Shown piece after piece: positions 1 to 8,608 of a stretch of 64,000 nt of DNA. The translations under genes and the position numbers were made by a program. Below the pieces are notes generated by a model. It was not told the origin of the DNA. It did no database searches and was given only the letters and a program-made list of their open reading frames with translations. Every line of letters starts with the position of its first letter. The stretch's first letter is position 1. This DNA is from Paraburkholderia sp. BCC1885 (lineage in GTDB: Bacteria; Pseudomonadota; Gammaproteobacteria; Burkholderiales; Burkholderiaceae): NCBI RefSeq assembly GCF_900996235.1, contig NZ_CAAJGM010000111.1, positions 248,001 to 312,000 of the forward strand, given 5' to 3'.

Positions 1-2
1 GC

Positions 3-2573
3 TTCACCAACGACACCCGGCAGCGCCACAACTTCCTCTCGCACGACCGCGACCGGCCGATTCTCGACCCGCAACGCCTGTTTCTGTCGGACGCGGACTT
101 CTTCACGTTCGCCAAACCGTTCGCGCGCCTCGTGCTGCCGACCAACGCCGGCGGCGGCTGGTCCACGCCGCTGCCGAATCTCGCCATCGACCGTCACGCC
201 GAAGATCCAGTCGCAGCCTTGCGCGGCTATCTGGAAACGACGCAAAACCGCGTGCTGTTCGCCGCCGAATCCGCCGGCCGCCGCGAAACGCTGCTGCAAC
301 TGCTCGCCGACAATCATCTGCGGCCCACGTCGAGCGACAGCTTCAACGACTGGCTAAGCGGCGACGAACGTTTCGCACTCGGTGTCGCGCCGTTGTCGAG
401 CGGCTTCGCGGTGCCGGCCGAAGGCATCGCCGTCGTCACCGAAACCGAGCTGTACGGCCCGCTCGCGCGCCGCGCTGGCCGGCGCCGCCAGGAACAGGCG
501 AGCAACGTCGATTCGATGGTGCGCGACCTGTCCGAGCTGAAGGTGGGCGACCCGGTCGTGCATTCTCAGCACGGTATTGGCCGCTACATGGGTCTGGTGA
601 CGATGGATCTCGGCGAAGGTGAGACCGAGTTCCTGCATCTCGAGTACGCGGGCGAGAGCAAGCTGTACGTGCCGGTCGCACAGTTGCACGTCATCTCGCG
701 CTATAGCGGCGCCGATCCGGAAAGCGCGCCGCTGCACTCGCTCGGCTCGGGCCAGTGGGAAAAAGCCAAGCGCCGCGCCGCCCAGCAGATTCGCGACACC
801 GCCGCCGAACTGCTCAATCTGTACGCCCGACGCGCGGCCCGCGAAGGCCACGCATTCAAGCTCGATCCGCGCGACTATGTGAAATTCGCCGAGAGCTTCG
901 GCTTCGAGGAAACGCCCGACCAGGCCGCGGCAATCGCCGCCGTAATCGGCGACATGACGAGCGGCAAGCCGATGGACCGCCTCGTGTGCGGCGACGTCGG
1001 CTTCGGCAAGACGGAAGTCGCCTTGCGCGCCGCCTTCATCGCCGTGATGGGCGGCAAGCAGGTGGCGCTGCTCTCGCCCACCACGCTGCTCGCCGAGCAG
1101 CACACGCAGACCTTCACGGACCGCTTCTCCGACTGGCCGGTGCGAATCGCCGAACTGTCGCGCTTCAAGTCGACCAAAGAAGTCAGCGCCTCGATCCAGC
1201 AGATCAACGAAGGCACCGTCGATATCGTGATCGGCACGCACAAGCTGCTGTCGTCGGACGTGCAGTTCAAGCGCCTCGGTCTCGTCATCATCGACGAGGA
1301 GCACCGGTTCGGCGTGCGCCAGAAGGAGGCGCTCAAGGCGCTGCGCGCCGAAGTCGACGTGCTGACGCTCACCGCCACGCCGATCCCACGCACGCTCGGC
1401 ATGGCGCTCGAAGGACTGCGCGATTTCTCGGTCATCGCCACCGCGCCGCAAAAGCGCCTCGCGATCAAGACCTTCGTGCGCCGCGAGGAAGACGGCGTGA
1501 TCCGCGAAGCCATGCTGCGCGAGTTGAAGCGTGGCGGCCAGGTCTACTTCCTGCACAACGAAGTGGAAACCATCGAGAATCGCCGGCAGATGCTCGAAGC
1601 GCTGGTCCCTGAAGCGCGCATTGCGGTCGCCCATGGCCAGATGCACGAGCGCGAACTCGAACGCGTGATGCGCGATTTCGTCGCGCAACGCGCCAACGTG
1701 CTGCTATGTACGACGATCATCGAAACCGGCATCGACGTGCCGAGCGCCAACACGATCCTGATTCACCGCGCCGACAAGTTCGGTCTCGCGCAATTGCACC
1801 AGTTGCGCGGCCGCGTGGGCCGTTCGCACCACCAGGCGTATTCGTATCTGCTGGTGCACGATCCGCAGGGCTTGACCAAGCAGGCGCAGCGCCGTCTCGA
1901 AGCCATCCAGCAGATGGAAGAACTCGGCTCCGGTTTCTATCTGGCCATGCACGACCTGGAAATTCGCGGCACCGGCGAAGTGCTCGGCGATAAACAGTCC
2001 GGCGAGATCCAGGAGATCGGTTTCCAGCTTTACACGGACATGCTGAACGACGCTGTGAAGGCGCTCAAGGAAGGCAAGGAGCCCGATCTCACGGCGCCGC
2101 TCGCGGCCACCACCGAAATCAACCTGCACGCGCCGGCGATTTTGCCGGCCGATTACTGCGGCGACGTCCAGGAACGGTTGTCGCTCTACAAGCGCCTCGC
2201 CAATTGCGAACATAACGACGCGATCGACAGCATCCAGGAGGAACTGATCGACCGCTTCGGCAAGTTGCCGCCGCAGGCGCATGCACTGGTGGAGACGCAT
2301 CGTCTGCGGCTCGCCGCGAAACCGCTCGGCATCTCGAAGATCGATGCCGGCGAGGCGGTGATCGGCCTGCAGTTCATCCCCAATCCGCCGGTCGACGCCA
2401 TGCGCATCATCGAGATGGTGCAGAAGCACAAGCACATCAAGCTCGCGGGCCAGGACAGGCTGCGCATCGAAACCCGCACGCCCGACCTGGCCGTGCGCGT
2501 GGCCACGGTGAAAGAGACGCTGCGCGCGCTCGGCGCGCCGACGCGGGGCACCCCGACCGCTGCGGCACGCTAA
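3..2573 (+). CDS. mfd: Transcription-repair coupling factor Mfd, 5' end outside window
   Basis: Mfd is a DNA translocase that removes RNA polymerase stalled at lesions and recruits UvrA for transcription-coupled repair. The frame is open from base 3, so the gene begins upstream; about 857 codons of a protein usually near 1150 residues are visible. The visible part covers the end of the UvrB-homology region, the RNA polymerase-interacting segment (around bases 510-700), the helicase domains with Walker A GDVGFGKT (about 990-1013) and the DEEH box (about 1293-1304), and the C-terminal TRCF domain. The ATG at 132 is internal and not a true start. argE follows on the same strand after 181 bases that contain a strong hairpin, so the two are probably transcribed separately. 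The family assignment is secure. Confidence 0.96.
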   Translation, partial: FTNDTRQRHNFLSHDRDRPILDPQRLFLSDADFFTFAKPFARLVLPTNAGGGWSTPLPNLAIDRHAEDPVAALRGYLETTQNRVLFAAESAGRRETLLQLLADNHLRPTSSDSFNDWLSGDERFALGVAPLSSGFAVPAEGIAVVTETELYGPLARRAGRRRQEQASNVDSMVRDLSELKVGDPVVHSQHGIGRYMGLVTMDLGEGETEFLHLEYAGESKLYVPVAQLHVISRYSGADPESAPLHSLGSGQWEKAKRRAAQQIRDTAAELLNLYARRAAREGHAFKLDPRDYVKFAESFGFEETPDQAAAIAAVIGDMTSGKPMDRLVCGDVGFGKTEVALRAAFIAVMGGKQVALLSPTTLLAEQHTQTFTDRFSDWPVRIAELSRFKSTKEVSASIQQINEGTVDIVIGTHKLLSSDVQFKRLGLVIIDEEHRFGVRQKEALKALRAEVDVLTLTATPIPRTLGMALEGLRDFSVIATAPQKRLAIKTFVRREEDGVIREAMLRELKRGGQVYFLHNEVETIENRRQMLEALVPEARIAVAHGQMHERELERVMRDFVAQRANVLLCTTIIETGIDVPSANTILIHRADKFGLAQLHQLRGRVGRSHHQAYSYLLVHDPQGLTKQAQRRLEAIQQMEELGSGFYLAMHDLEIRGTGEVLGDKQSGEIQEIGFQLYTDMLNDAVKALKEGKEPDLTAPLAATTEINLHAPAILPADYCGDVQERLSLYKRLANCEHNDAIDSIQEELIDRFGKLPPQAHALVETHRLRLAAKPLGISKIDAGEAVIGLQFIPNPPVDAMRIIEMVQKHKHIKLAGQDRLRIETRTPDLAVRVATVKETLRALGAPTRGTPTAAAR

Positions 2574-2648
2574 TCGACACAGCTGCGACAGGACCACGAC
2601 AAACCGGCCACCCAAGGCCGCCAGCCTAGTCCGCAACCCTAGAACGCC

Positions 2649-2692
2649 CCCGCCATGCTGCAACGCGCAAAACACGCGTGCGGCATGGCGGG
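2649..2692 (+). terminator. Long hairpin downstream of mfd
   Basis: The arms CCCGCCATGC (2649-2658) and GCATGGCGGG (2683-2692) pair perfectly, and the stem continues inward with one bulge towards a CAAAACA loop. It is followed by GCGGTTTAA, so the T tract is short. It could be a weak intrinsic terminator of mfd or a stabilising 3' structure. Confidence 0.5.
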
Positions 2693-2696
2693 CGGT

Positions 2697-2726
2697 TTAA
2701 CGGCGCCGGTGTTTTTTCGGTATGAT
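2697..2726 (+). promoter_or_regulatory. Candidate sigma70-type promoter of argE
   Basis: TATGAT at 2721-2726 matches the -10 consensus at five of six positions. TTAACG at 2697-2702 is a weaker -35 box with an 18-base spacer. The predicted transcript would begin about 20-25 bases before the argE ATG, and the ribosome binding site GGAG lies within it. Confidence 0.45.
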
Positions 2727-2754
2727 CTAACGACTTAAAAGCCGGAGTCCTGTC

Positions 2755-3996
2755 ATGTCTCACGTCGCCGAATCAGCTCATTCCGCTACCCCGCCCGCCT
2801 CTTCCGCCTCGTCTGCTGCCGCTCCGGTTTCGCTCCCCTGGGTCACACGCCTCGTCTCGATGGACACGGTGAGCCGCAATCCGAATCTCGGCCTGATCGA
2901 AACGGTGCGCGACGAACTGCGCGGCCTCGGCATCGACGCCACGCTCACGCACGATTCGCGCGGCAAATGGGCCAATCTGTTCGCCACCATCCCCGCTCAC
3001 GATGGCGAGACCAATGGCGGCATCGTGCTGTCGGGTCATACGGACGTCGTGCCGGTGGACGGCCAGGCCTGGGACAGCGATCCGTTCAAGCCGGAAATCC
3101 GCGACGACAAACTGTACGGCCGCGGCACCTGCGACATGAAAGGCTTCATCGGCGCGGCGCTCACGCTCGTACCGGACATGCAGCGCGCGAGGCTCGCCAA
3201 GCCGATCCACCTCGCGCTGTCGTTCGACGAGGAAGTGGGCTGCGTCGGCGCGCCGCTGTTGATCGCGGACCTGATGAAGCGCGGCATCAAGCCGGACGGC
3301 TGCATCGTCGGCGAACCGACCAGCATGCGCCCGATCATTGCGCATAAAGGCATCAACACGTATCAGTGCTGCGTGCGCGGCCAGGCCGCACATTCGTCGC
3401 TCACGCCAAAAGGACTGAACGCGATCGAATACGCGGCACGCCTGATCTGCTACATCCGCGACATGGCCGACCAGTTCCGCGAGCAGGGCCCGTTCGACGA
3501 GTTCTACGACGTGCCTTTCACGACCGCGCAAACCAGCACCATCCAGGGCGGCAACGCGATCAATACCGTGCCGGCCGAATGCCGCTTCCAGTTCGAATTC
3601 CGCAATCTGCCGACGCTCGACCCGGAGCCGATTTTCGCCCGCATCGATCAATACGCGCGCGAAACGCTGCTGCCGAAAATGCTGCGCGAGCATCCGTCGG
3701 CCGCCATCGAAATTTCGAAGATCGCCGCCGCGCCCGGGCTCGATTCGTCGGAGCAGGCCGCCATCACGCAACTCGTGCGCGCCTTGACCGCGGATCAGGA
3801 CAAACGCAAGGTGGCCTACGGCACCGAAGCGGGACTCTTTTCGCTGGCGGGCATTCCGAGCATCGTGTGCGGGCCGGGTAACATCGAACAGGCGCACAAG
3901 GCCAACGAGTTCGTCGCGCTCGAACAGCTCGCCGCCTGCGAGCGTTTCCTCGGCAAGTTCATCCACAGCATGTCGGTTGACGCACACTCGCATTGA
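2755..3996 (+). CDS. argE: Acetylornithine deacetylase
   Basis: This M20-family metallohydrolase removes the acetyl group from N-acetylornithine in the cytoplasm, the linear-pathway step of arginine synthesis. The 413-residue protein has the metal-site motif GHTDVVPVDG (His95, Asp97), the acidic motif FDEEVGC with the catalytic Glu, the EPTSM segment, and the dimerisation domain in the middle (from about residue 190). An Ala/Ser-rich stretch of about 25 residues precedes the first conserved block, so the real start could be slightly internal. However, the ATG at 2755 has a well placed GGAG upstream and I keep it. M20 members such as succinyl-diaminopimelate desuccinylase look similar, but the overall sequence fits ArgE better. 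Confidence 0.88.
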   Translation: MSHVAESAHSATPPASSASSAAAPVSLPWVTRLVSMDTVSRNPNLGLIETVRDELRGLGIDATLTHDSRGKWANLFATIPAHDGETNGGIVLSGHTDVVPVDGQAWDSDPFKPEIRDDKLYGRGTCDMKGFIGAALTLVPDMQRARLAKPIHLALSFDEEVGCVGAPLLIADLMKRGIKPDGCIVGEPTSMRPIIAHKGINTYQCCVRGQAAHSSLTPKGLNAIEYAARLICYIRDMADQFREQGPFDEFYDVPFTTAQTSTIQGGNAINTVPAECRFQFEFRNLPTLDPEPIFARIDQYARETLLPKMLREHPSAAIEISKIAAAPGLDSSEQAAITQLVRALTADQDKRKVAYGTEAGLFSLAGIPSIVCGPGNIEQAHKANEFVALEQLAACERFLGKFIHSMSVDAHSH

Positions 3997-4140
3997 ACGC
4001 GTGCGCCTACGATGCAATCGTCACATACACCTGGATGCCTGCCATTGCATCGCATCCAGTCAAACTGAATGGACAAAAACGCACTGAACCGACGCCGGCC
4101 GCCCGACTCCAAAACATAACGAACACTGTTTTCCCACGCC

Positions 4141-5163
4141 ATGTCCACCGCCACGCCGCAGCATACCAACCACACGATCGACGGCGAGCCGATCCCCACA
4201 CTCGACGACATCGCCTCGCAGCATTTTGCCCTGGCGCCATGGGTCGCTCGCACACCGGTGTTCGACAAGCTGGACTTCCCGTCGCTGGAAGGCACGGTGG
4301 TGAATTTCAAGTTCGAACTGTTGCAGGCAGGCGGCAGCTTCAAGACGCGCGGCGCCTTCACCAACCTGCTCGCGCTCGATGAAGCGCAACGCAGCGCGGG
4401 CGTCACCTGTGTGTCGGGCGGCAATCATGCGGTGGCGGTGGCGTATGCCGCCATGCGGCTTGGCATCAGTGCGAAGGTCGTGCTGTTCCGTTCGGCCAAT
4501 CCGGCGCGCGTCGCGCTATGCCGTCAGTACGGCGCGGAAATGGTGGTGGCCGAAACCGGCGCCGAAGCATTCGAGATCGTGCGCCGCATCGAGGCCGAAG
4601 AAGGCCGCTACTTCGTGCATCCGTTCAATGGCTATCGCACGGTGCTGGGCACCTCCACGCTCGGCTACGAATGGGCCACGCAAACGCCCGATCTGGACGC
4701 GGTGATCGTGCCGGTCGGCGGCGGCGGTCTTGCGGCGGGGGTATCCACGGCGCTGCGCCTCGCCAATCCGCGCATTCATGTGTACGGGGTCGAGCCGGAC
4801 GGTTCGGACGCCATGAGCAAGAGTTTCGCCGCCAATCACACGATCAGGATGGGACACATGTTCACCATCGCGGATTCGCTGATGGCGCCGCATACCGAAC
4901 AGTACAGCTACGAATTGTGCCGGCGTCACATCGACCAGCTCGTCACCGTCACGGACAACCAGTTGCGCGCGGCGATGCTGACGCTGTTCCGGCAACTGAA
5001 GCTCGCGGTCGAGCCGGCCTGCGCGGCGGCCACTGCCGCGCTGCTCGGGCCGCTGCGCGAGACGCTGCAGGGCAAGCGCGTCGGCGTGCTGCTATGCGGC
5101 GCCAATATCGATCCGGTCAGTTTTGCGACCCATATCGAACGGGCTCGCGCGCTTGAGTCATAG
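4141..5163 (+). CDS. PLP-dependent threonine/serine dehydratase
   Basis: This is a fold-type II PLP enzyme expected to deaminate threonine (and possibly serine) to the 2-keto acid. Lys68 in GGSFKTRGA is the expected Schiff-base lysine. GGNHAVAVA is the substrate loop, and VPVGGGGLAAG holds the PLP phosphate. At 340 residues it has the catalytic domain only and lacks the C-terminal ACT-like regulatory region of IlvA, so it resembles catabolic or serine-racemase-like members. The exact substrate cannot be read from sequence. It lies 144 bases after argE with no clear terminator between them. Confidence 0.85.
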   Translation: MSTATPQHTNHTIDGEPIPTLDDIASQHFALAPWVARTPVFDKLDFPSLEGTVVNFKFELLQAGGSFKTRGAFTNLLALDEAQRSAGVTCVSGGNHAVAVAYAAMRLGISAKVVLFRSANPARVALCRQYGAEMVVAETGAEAFEIVRRIEAEEGRYFVHPFNGYRTVLGTSTLGYEWATQTPDLDAVIVPVGGGGLAAGVSTALRLANPRIHVYGVEPDGSDAMSKSFAANHTIRMGHMFTIADSLMAPHTEQYSYELCRRHIDQLVTVTDNQLRAAMLTLFRQLKLAVEPACAAATAALLGPLRETLQGKRVGVLLCGANIDPVSFATHIERARALES

Positions 5164-5255
5164 TTGCCCGCGCCTTTTAATTCGAGGCCAAAGCACTACC
5201 CTATCCCTCCGACGTTGGCTATCATTGGCCCATCGACTTTATGGAGGAATACCCG

Positions 5256-5705
5256 ATGAGCATGGTCAAGGAGTTCAAGGAATTCGCCCTCAAGGGCAAC
5301 GTGATGGATCTCGCGGTTGGTGTGATTATCGGCGGCGCGTTCTCCACGATTGTCAATTCGATTGTCAAAGACCTGATCATGCCGATCGTCGGCCTCGCTA
5401 CCGGCGGTCTCGACTTCTCCAATAAATTCATCCGTCTGGGCGAGATTCCCGCGAGCTTCAAGGGCAGCCCCGAATCGTATAAAGACCTGCAAACCGCGGG
5501 TGTGGCCGTATTCGGCTATGGCTCGTTCATTACGGTGCTGATCAACTTCATCATCCTCGCGTTCATCATTTTCGTGATGGTGAAATTCATCAACAACCTG
5601 CGCAAGCCCGCTCCTGCTGAAGCGCCGCCGCCCGCTCCGACGCCGGAAGATGTGCTGCTGCTGCGCGAGATCCGCGATTCGCTGAAGAATGCGCCGCCGC
5701 GTTGA
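5256..5705 (+). CDS. mscL: Large-conductance mechanosensitive channel MscL
   Basis: MscL is an inner-membrane homopentamer that opens under membrane tension to release solutes during hypo-osmotic shock. The protein of about 149 residues has the amphipathic N-terminus ([20 protein letters not shown]) leading into TM1, a periplasmic loop, TM2 (a hydrophobic [12 protein letters not shown] run) and a cytoplasmic helix ending in [13 protein letters not shown] chose the ATG at 5256 because GGAGG (5243-5247) lies at ideal distance before it. An upstream in-frame ATG at 5241 overlaps that ribosome binding site and would have none of its own. The gene is followed by a strong terminator. Confidence 0.95.
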   Translation: MSMVKEFKEFALKGNVMDLAVGVIIGGAFSTIVNSIVKDLIMPIVGLATGGLDFSNKFIRLGEIPASFKGSPESYKDLQTAGVAVFGYGSFITVLINFIILAFIIFVMVKFINNLRKPAPAEAPPPAPTPEDVLLLREIRDSLKNAPPR

Positions 5706-5827
5706 GGCGTTCTAGTGCCGGCTGATGCGTGTGTGAGCGCCGGTTTTTGAGCACCTGAAAGACGAGAGGCCACGCGGCAAAAACCAGTCAGCCCCGGTTC
5801 AAAGCACTCAACACGGATTCAAACAAA

Positions 5828-5864
5828 AGGCCCGCTGCGAGCAATTTCGCAGCGGGCCTTTTTG
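5828..5864. terminator. Bidirectional intrinsic terminator between mscL and the hybrid kinase
   Basis: A 12-13 bp stem (AGGCCCGCTGCGA / TCGCAGCGGGCCT) with a six-base loop is followed by TTTTTG on + and preceded by an A-run that gives a T tract on -. It sits between two convergent genes, so it can stop transcription from both sides. Confidence 0.88.
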
Positions 5865-5899
5865 TCGCCCCAGGCGCCCGGCCGACACAAAAGTTCGCA

Positions 5900-7888
5900 C
5901 TACGAGGAATTCTCGCCCGCGCTCTTTTCCGCCTTCACATTCGCCGCGCTTTCGATCAACTGCTCGAGCTGGCCGAAATTCACCGGCTTGGTCAGATGCG
6001 CCGTGAAGCCGGCGCCGAGACAGCGGCGCACGTCCTCATCCGTGCCGAAGCCTGTCAGCGCCACTGCCGGCACGTCCGAATGCTCGCGGAAGGCCTTGAT
6101 GAAATCGAGCCCCGTGCCGTCCGGCAAGCCTACATCGCTGATGATCAGATCGAAGTGGATCGACTGCGTGGCCGCCAGCGCGTCGGCGACGAGCCCCACC
6201 ACGGTCACGTCATGACCGAGACTGCGGATCAGTTGCGCCATCACCTCGGCGGTATCCACGTGGTCTTCGATCAGCAGGATCGTCAGCAGACCTGCCGGAT
6301 GCGCCACCGCCGGCGCCGGCGCTACCGCTTGTTCCACCGGCTGGGCGGCGGTCGGCAGCGTGATCGTAAAAGTCGCGCCGCAATGCGCGCCGGGACTTTG
6401 CGCCGTCACCGTGCCGCCGTGCACATCGGTTAAGGCTTTGGTAATCGCCAGACCCAAGCCCAGGCCGCCGAACTGCCGCGTCATGTTCTGATTGCCCTGC
6501 TCGAAGGCATTGAAGAGCTTGCCGATCTGCTCGGGCTCGATGCCGATGCCGGTGTCCTCGATCGAGATCTGCACGTGCATCCGTTCGTCGCGCGTGCGCA
6601 CGTAAATGTGGCCGCCGTCGGGCGTGAACTTGGCGGCGTTGCGGATCAGGTTCCACAACATCTGCTGCAATCGCGCCCGGTCGGCGAGCACGTAGTGATG
6701 CTGCGCGGCCTTTTCGACATGGACGTCCTGCTGTTTGACCTGGATCTCGCTGCGAAACAGTTCCAGCACGCCGTCGATCACGTCGTGCACATCCACGGTT
6801 TCCAGCGACAGTCGCAGCTTGCCGTTCGCCACCCGCGTGAGATCGAGCAGATCGTCGATCAGACGTGCTTCGAGTTCCACATTGCGGCGGATCATCAGCA
6901 CGCACGAGCGGGCCTGGTCGGGCAACTCGGGAATCAGTTCGAGCACACGCGCGCCGGCCAGCACCGGCGTGAGCGGCGTGCGCAGTTCATGCGAAAGCAT
7001 GGCGAGAAAGCGGTCTTTGGCACGATTCGCTTCTTCGGCGGCGAGCCGCGCGGCCTGCTCGGAGGCGAGCAGCCGTTCGCGCTCCTCGATCGCCTCGCGC
7101 TGCGAATGGATGTCCGTGCAACTGCCGAACCATTTGCGGATCACGCCGGCCGAATCGCGCATGCCGACGATGCGCGCGTCGAACCAGCGGTACGCGCCAT
7201 CATGGCGACGAATGCGTAGCTCATGCCGATAGTCGCCGGCGTCGCTTCTGACCGCTTTCAGCCAGCTCTGGCGAATTGCCTCGCGATCGTCCGCGTGCAC
7301 CGCGTCGAGCCACGCGAGACCATACGAGTGGAGCTCGTCGAGCCCGGTGTATTCCAGCCATTGCTTCGACAGGAAATCGCAGTCGCCATTGGCGTCGCAG
7401 GTGAGCACGAGATGCGGCAGCGCCTCCGACAAGGTCCGGTAATGCAGTTCCCGATCCCGCAACAGAACCGCGTCAGCGGAGGCTTTCTGCAAACGCACCT
7501 GGGAGAGCACGCGTTCGACGGCCTCGGGCAGGTAGTCGAGATAGTCGCCCGACTTCGGCACCACGTCCGAGACGCCGGCACGCAACGCCTCGATGACGCG
7601 CGATTCGTCCGTGAAACCCGTCACGAGGATGGCCGGAATCCGCACGCCCTGGGCGCGCAGGCGGCGGAAGAAATCGAGACCCGTTTCGGCGCCGTTCAAC
7701 TGATAGTCGAGCACGAGCAGGTCCGGCTCGCCGGCGGCGATCCGCTCGCCGGCGCTTTCCACATCGGAACAGAGCGCTACCCGGCAGCCTGCCCGCTGGA
7801 GCGACTTGCGCGCAAGGCGCAAGATGCCTTCGTCGTCGTCGACGAGAAGCACATAGGCCGCGGGTGGCGTGGATACGTCTTCGGTCAT
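5900..7888 (-). CDS. Hybrid sensor histidine kinase with N- and C-terminal receiver domains
   Basis: The 662-residue protein has a receiver domain (about 12-125, acidic pocket Asp17-Asp19, phosphoacceptor Asp61), a PAS/PAC region (about 150-265), a HisKA domain with His300 in MLSHELRTPL, and a HATPase domain (N box around 417, DTGIGI near 445, GLGLGL near 475). A second receiver domain follows (about 535-655, Asp585). There is no membrane segment, so it is a cytoplasmic phosphorelay node. The order REC-PAS-HK-REC suggests it takes phosphoryl input from another kinase and also senses a ligand through PAS. It is the last of three co-directional signalling genes. No DNA-binding output domain is present here, so the target is unknown. 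Confidence 0.9.
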   Translation of the reverse strand: MTEDVSTPPAAYVLLVDDDEGILRLARKSLQRAGCRVALCSDVESAGERIAAGEPDLLVLDYQLNGAETGLDFFRRLRAQGVRIPAILVTGFTDESRVIEALRAGVSDVVPKSGDYLDYLPEAVERVLSQVRLQKASADAVLLRDRELHYRTLSEALPHLVLTCDANGDCDFLSKQWLEYTGLDELHSYGLAWLDAVHADDREAIRQSWLKAVRSDAGDYRHELRIRRHDGAYRWFDARIVGMRDSAGVIRKWFGSCTDIHSQREAIEERERLLASEQAARLAAEEANRAKDRFLAMLSHELRTPLTPVLAGARVLELIPELPDQARSCVLMIRRNVELEARLIDDLLDLTRVANGKLRLSLETVDVHDVIDGVLELFRSEIQVKQQDVHVEKAAQHHYVLADRARLQQMLWNLIRNAAKFTPDGGHIYVRTRDERMHVQISIEDTGIGIEPEQIGKLFNAFEQGNQNMTRQFGGLGLGLAITKALTDVHGGTVTAQSPGAHCGATFTITLPTAAQPVEQAVAPAPAVAHPAGLLTILLIEDHVDTAEVMAQLIRSLGHDVTVVGLVADALAATQSIHFDLIISDVGLPDGTGLDFIKAFREHSDVPAVALTGFGTDEDVRRCLGAGFTAHLTKPVNFGQLEQLIESAANVKAEKSAGENSS

Positions 7889-7971
7889 GCTGATTCTTTC
7901 TTTGGCTAGGTCTGCTCTGGCAGGCGCGTGATGGGCGCGTGGTTCAACCCTCAGGGTTCAGGCAATACGCT

Positions 7972-8451
7972 TTACGAGGCGGCCAGACGCTGGCCCTGCG
8001 GCAGTTTCACTACCTGCAGGAAAAACCCGAGACGGCGCACCGCCTCGATAAACGCGTCATATTCGACCGGCTTCGTGATGTAGACGTTGCAGCCGAGTTC
8101 GTAGCAGCGCTCGATTTCGCGCGGGTCGTCGGTTGTCGTCAGGACGATCACCGGCATCGGCGCGGTCTGCGGCGCTTCTTTCAGACGGCGCAGCACTTCG
8201 AAACCGTCCACGCGCGGCATCTTCAGATCGAGCAGTACGACGAAGTTGCTCAGATCCTGACGCGGCGGATATTTGCCGGCGATCTCGCCGCTCGGCGGAG
8301 TGCCGAAAAAATAATCCAGCGCCTGCTGCCCGTCGGCAAAACGCAGGAAACAGTTCGAGATGCCGGCCCGGCGCAAGTTGCGTTCGACGAGCGTGGCGTG
8401 GCCGTCGTCGTCCTCGATCAAGATGATACTGACCGTTTCCCCATGCTTCAT
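7972..8451 (-). CDS. Stand-alone response regulator receiver (Rcp1/CheY-like)
   Basis: This 159-residue protein is a single receiver domain: the acidic pocket IEDDDGH (Glu13-Asp16), phosphoacceptor Asp75 in VVLLDLKMP, the conserved Thr in VLTTTDD and the Lys in ITKPV. Its length and an insertion around residues 50-68 are typical of the Rcp1-type receivers that pair with phytochrome-like and CHASE3 kinases. It has no output domain, so it probably passes phosphate on or acts by protein contact. It lies between the two kinase genes, 83 bases before the hybrid kinase and 157 bases after the upstream kinase. Confidence 0.9.
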   Translation of the reverse strand: MKHGETVSIILIEDDDGHATLVERNLRRAGISNCFLRFADGQQALDYFFGTPPSGEIAGKYPPRQDLSNFVVLLDLKMPRVDGFEVLRRLKEAPQTAPMPVIVLTTTDDPREIERCYELGCNVYITKPVEYDAFIEAVRRLGFFLQVVKLPQGQRLAAS

Positions 8452-8608
8452 ACTGCCTCCGTGCCCGCGCTTCGCGGGTGCGTGACGATTTGTTCGTATT
8501 CCATGCCACTCAGCCGTGCAATTCAGTCATGCAATTCAGACCCGCGCGGGGCGCCCATGCACCGGAGCGCCTCAACACCAAGGCGCCGGGCGGCCTCACC
8601 GCGCGGCC

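Noticed and set aside
354..1688. 444-codon open frame on - opposite mfd
   Set aside because: It lies fully inside the mfd coding region, and its Arg/His/Ala-rich product is typical of antisense frames in GC-rich genes.
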